From RUG721 sp040307385 (GTDB lineage: Bacteria > Actinomycetota > Coriobacteriia > Coriobacteriales > Atopobiaceae), in NCBI GenBank assembly GCA_040307385.1, contig JAWRJQ010000091.1:1-5626 (forward strand): a stretch of DNA of 5,626 nt, read 5' to 3'. Below are positions 5,434 through 5,626 of the stretch, piece after piece. The notes under the pieces were generated by a model. That model was not told the origin of the DNA. It ran no database searches and saw only the letters and a list, made by a program, of their open reading frames with translations. Position 1 is the stretch's first letter. Every line of letters begins with the position of its first letter. The position numbers and the translations under genes are program-made.

Positions 5434-5467
5434 CTTGTCGTTTTCTCGCCCCTAGGAGAGGCACGTC

Positions 5468-5626
5468 ATGACACAGGTTCAAATCGCAACCGCCATACTC
5501 GGCCTGCTCGCCGGCATCGGTATCTTCCTCGTCGCATGCTCCATGCTGAGCCGCAACCTCGAAACCCTCGGGTCGAGCAAGCTCCGTCATCTGTTCGCCT
5601 CGGCCTCCAAGAGCAAGCTCCTGGGC
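5468..5626 (+). CDS. Na/Pi cotransporter family protein, 3' partial
   Basis: The first 53 residues of a gene that runs past the window. The ATG follows AGGAGAGG (5454-5461) at 6-9 nt. The sequence ILGLLAGIGIFLVACSMLSRNLE, then LRHLFASASKSKLLG, fits the N-terminus of the NptA/PhoU-domain Na+/phosphate cotransporters, whose first helix reads GLxLFLxGMxxMSxGLE, followed by LRxxLxxxTxNxxLG. The family imports or exports phosphate using the sodium gradient in the cytoplasmic membrane. A C-terminal PhoU domain would lie outside the window. It is divergent from the mgtC-like gene with 233 nt between them, and has its own strong promoter candidate. Confidence 0.82.
   Translation, partial: MTQVQIATAILGLLAGIGIFLVACSMLSRNLETLGSSKLRHLFASASKSKLLG

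Overview
The window is GC-rich, with strong G/C preference at third codon positions, and tightly packed with genes. Gene content (a separate AICAR transformylase of the Clostridia/Coriobacteriia type, short intergenic gaps, Gram-positive style Shine-Dalgarno sites, -10 boxes of the form TACAAT/TATACT) suggests a high-GC actinobacterium, perhaps of the class Coriobacteriia (Collinsella/Olsenella-like). That placement is inferred from style and gene types, not from a marker gene.

Layout. (1) 2-766, plus strand: the C-terminal part of a PurH-type AICAR formyltransferase (purine biosynthesis). (2) 901-2109, plus strand: a probable two-gene operon of a zinc-ribbon membrane protein and a Nudix hydrolase. 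(3) 2144-2806, minus strand: an RsmJ-like 16S rRNA methyltransferase, convergent with the Nudix gene. (4) 2807-3104: a divergent regulatory region with a promoter candidate in each direction, a perfect 10-bp inverted repeat, and what looks like a short broken coding sequence with a good ribosome binding site. (5) 3105-3416, plus strand: thioredoxin, followed by a strong 13-bp hairpin. (6) 4533-5234 and 3572-4501, minus strand: an MgtC/SapB-type membrane protein and a YdjH-like PfkB sugar kinase, 31 nt apart and probably co-transcribed. (7) 5235-5467: a divergent promoter region, then from 5468 the start of a Na/Pi-cotransporter-family gene that runs off the end.

These are mostly housekeeping and metabolic genes. 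I see no mobile element, CRISPR array, tRNA, rRNA or phage gene, and nothing I would call a new defence or biosynthetic system. The points most worth a second look are the frame-broken short gene before trx, the apparently leaderless rsmJ-like gene, the hairpin over the sugar kinase ribosome binding site, and the divergent mgtC / phosphate-transporter pair with inverted repeats around both promoters.
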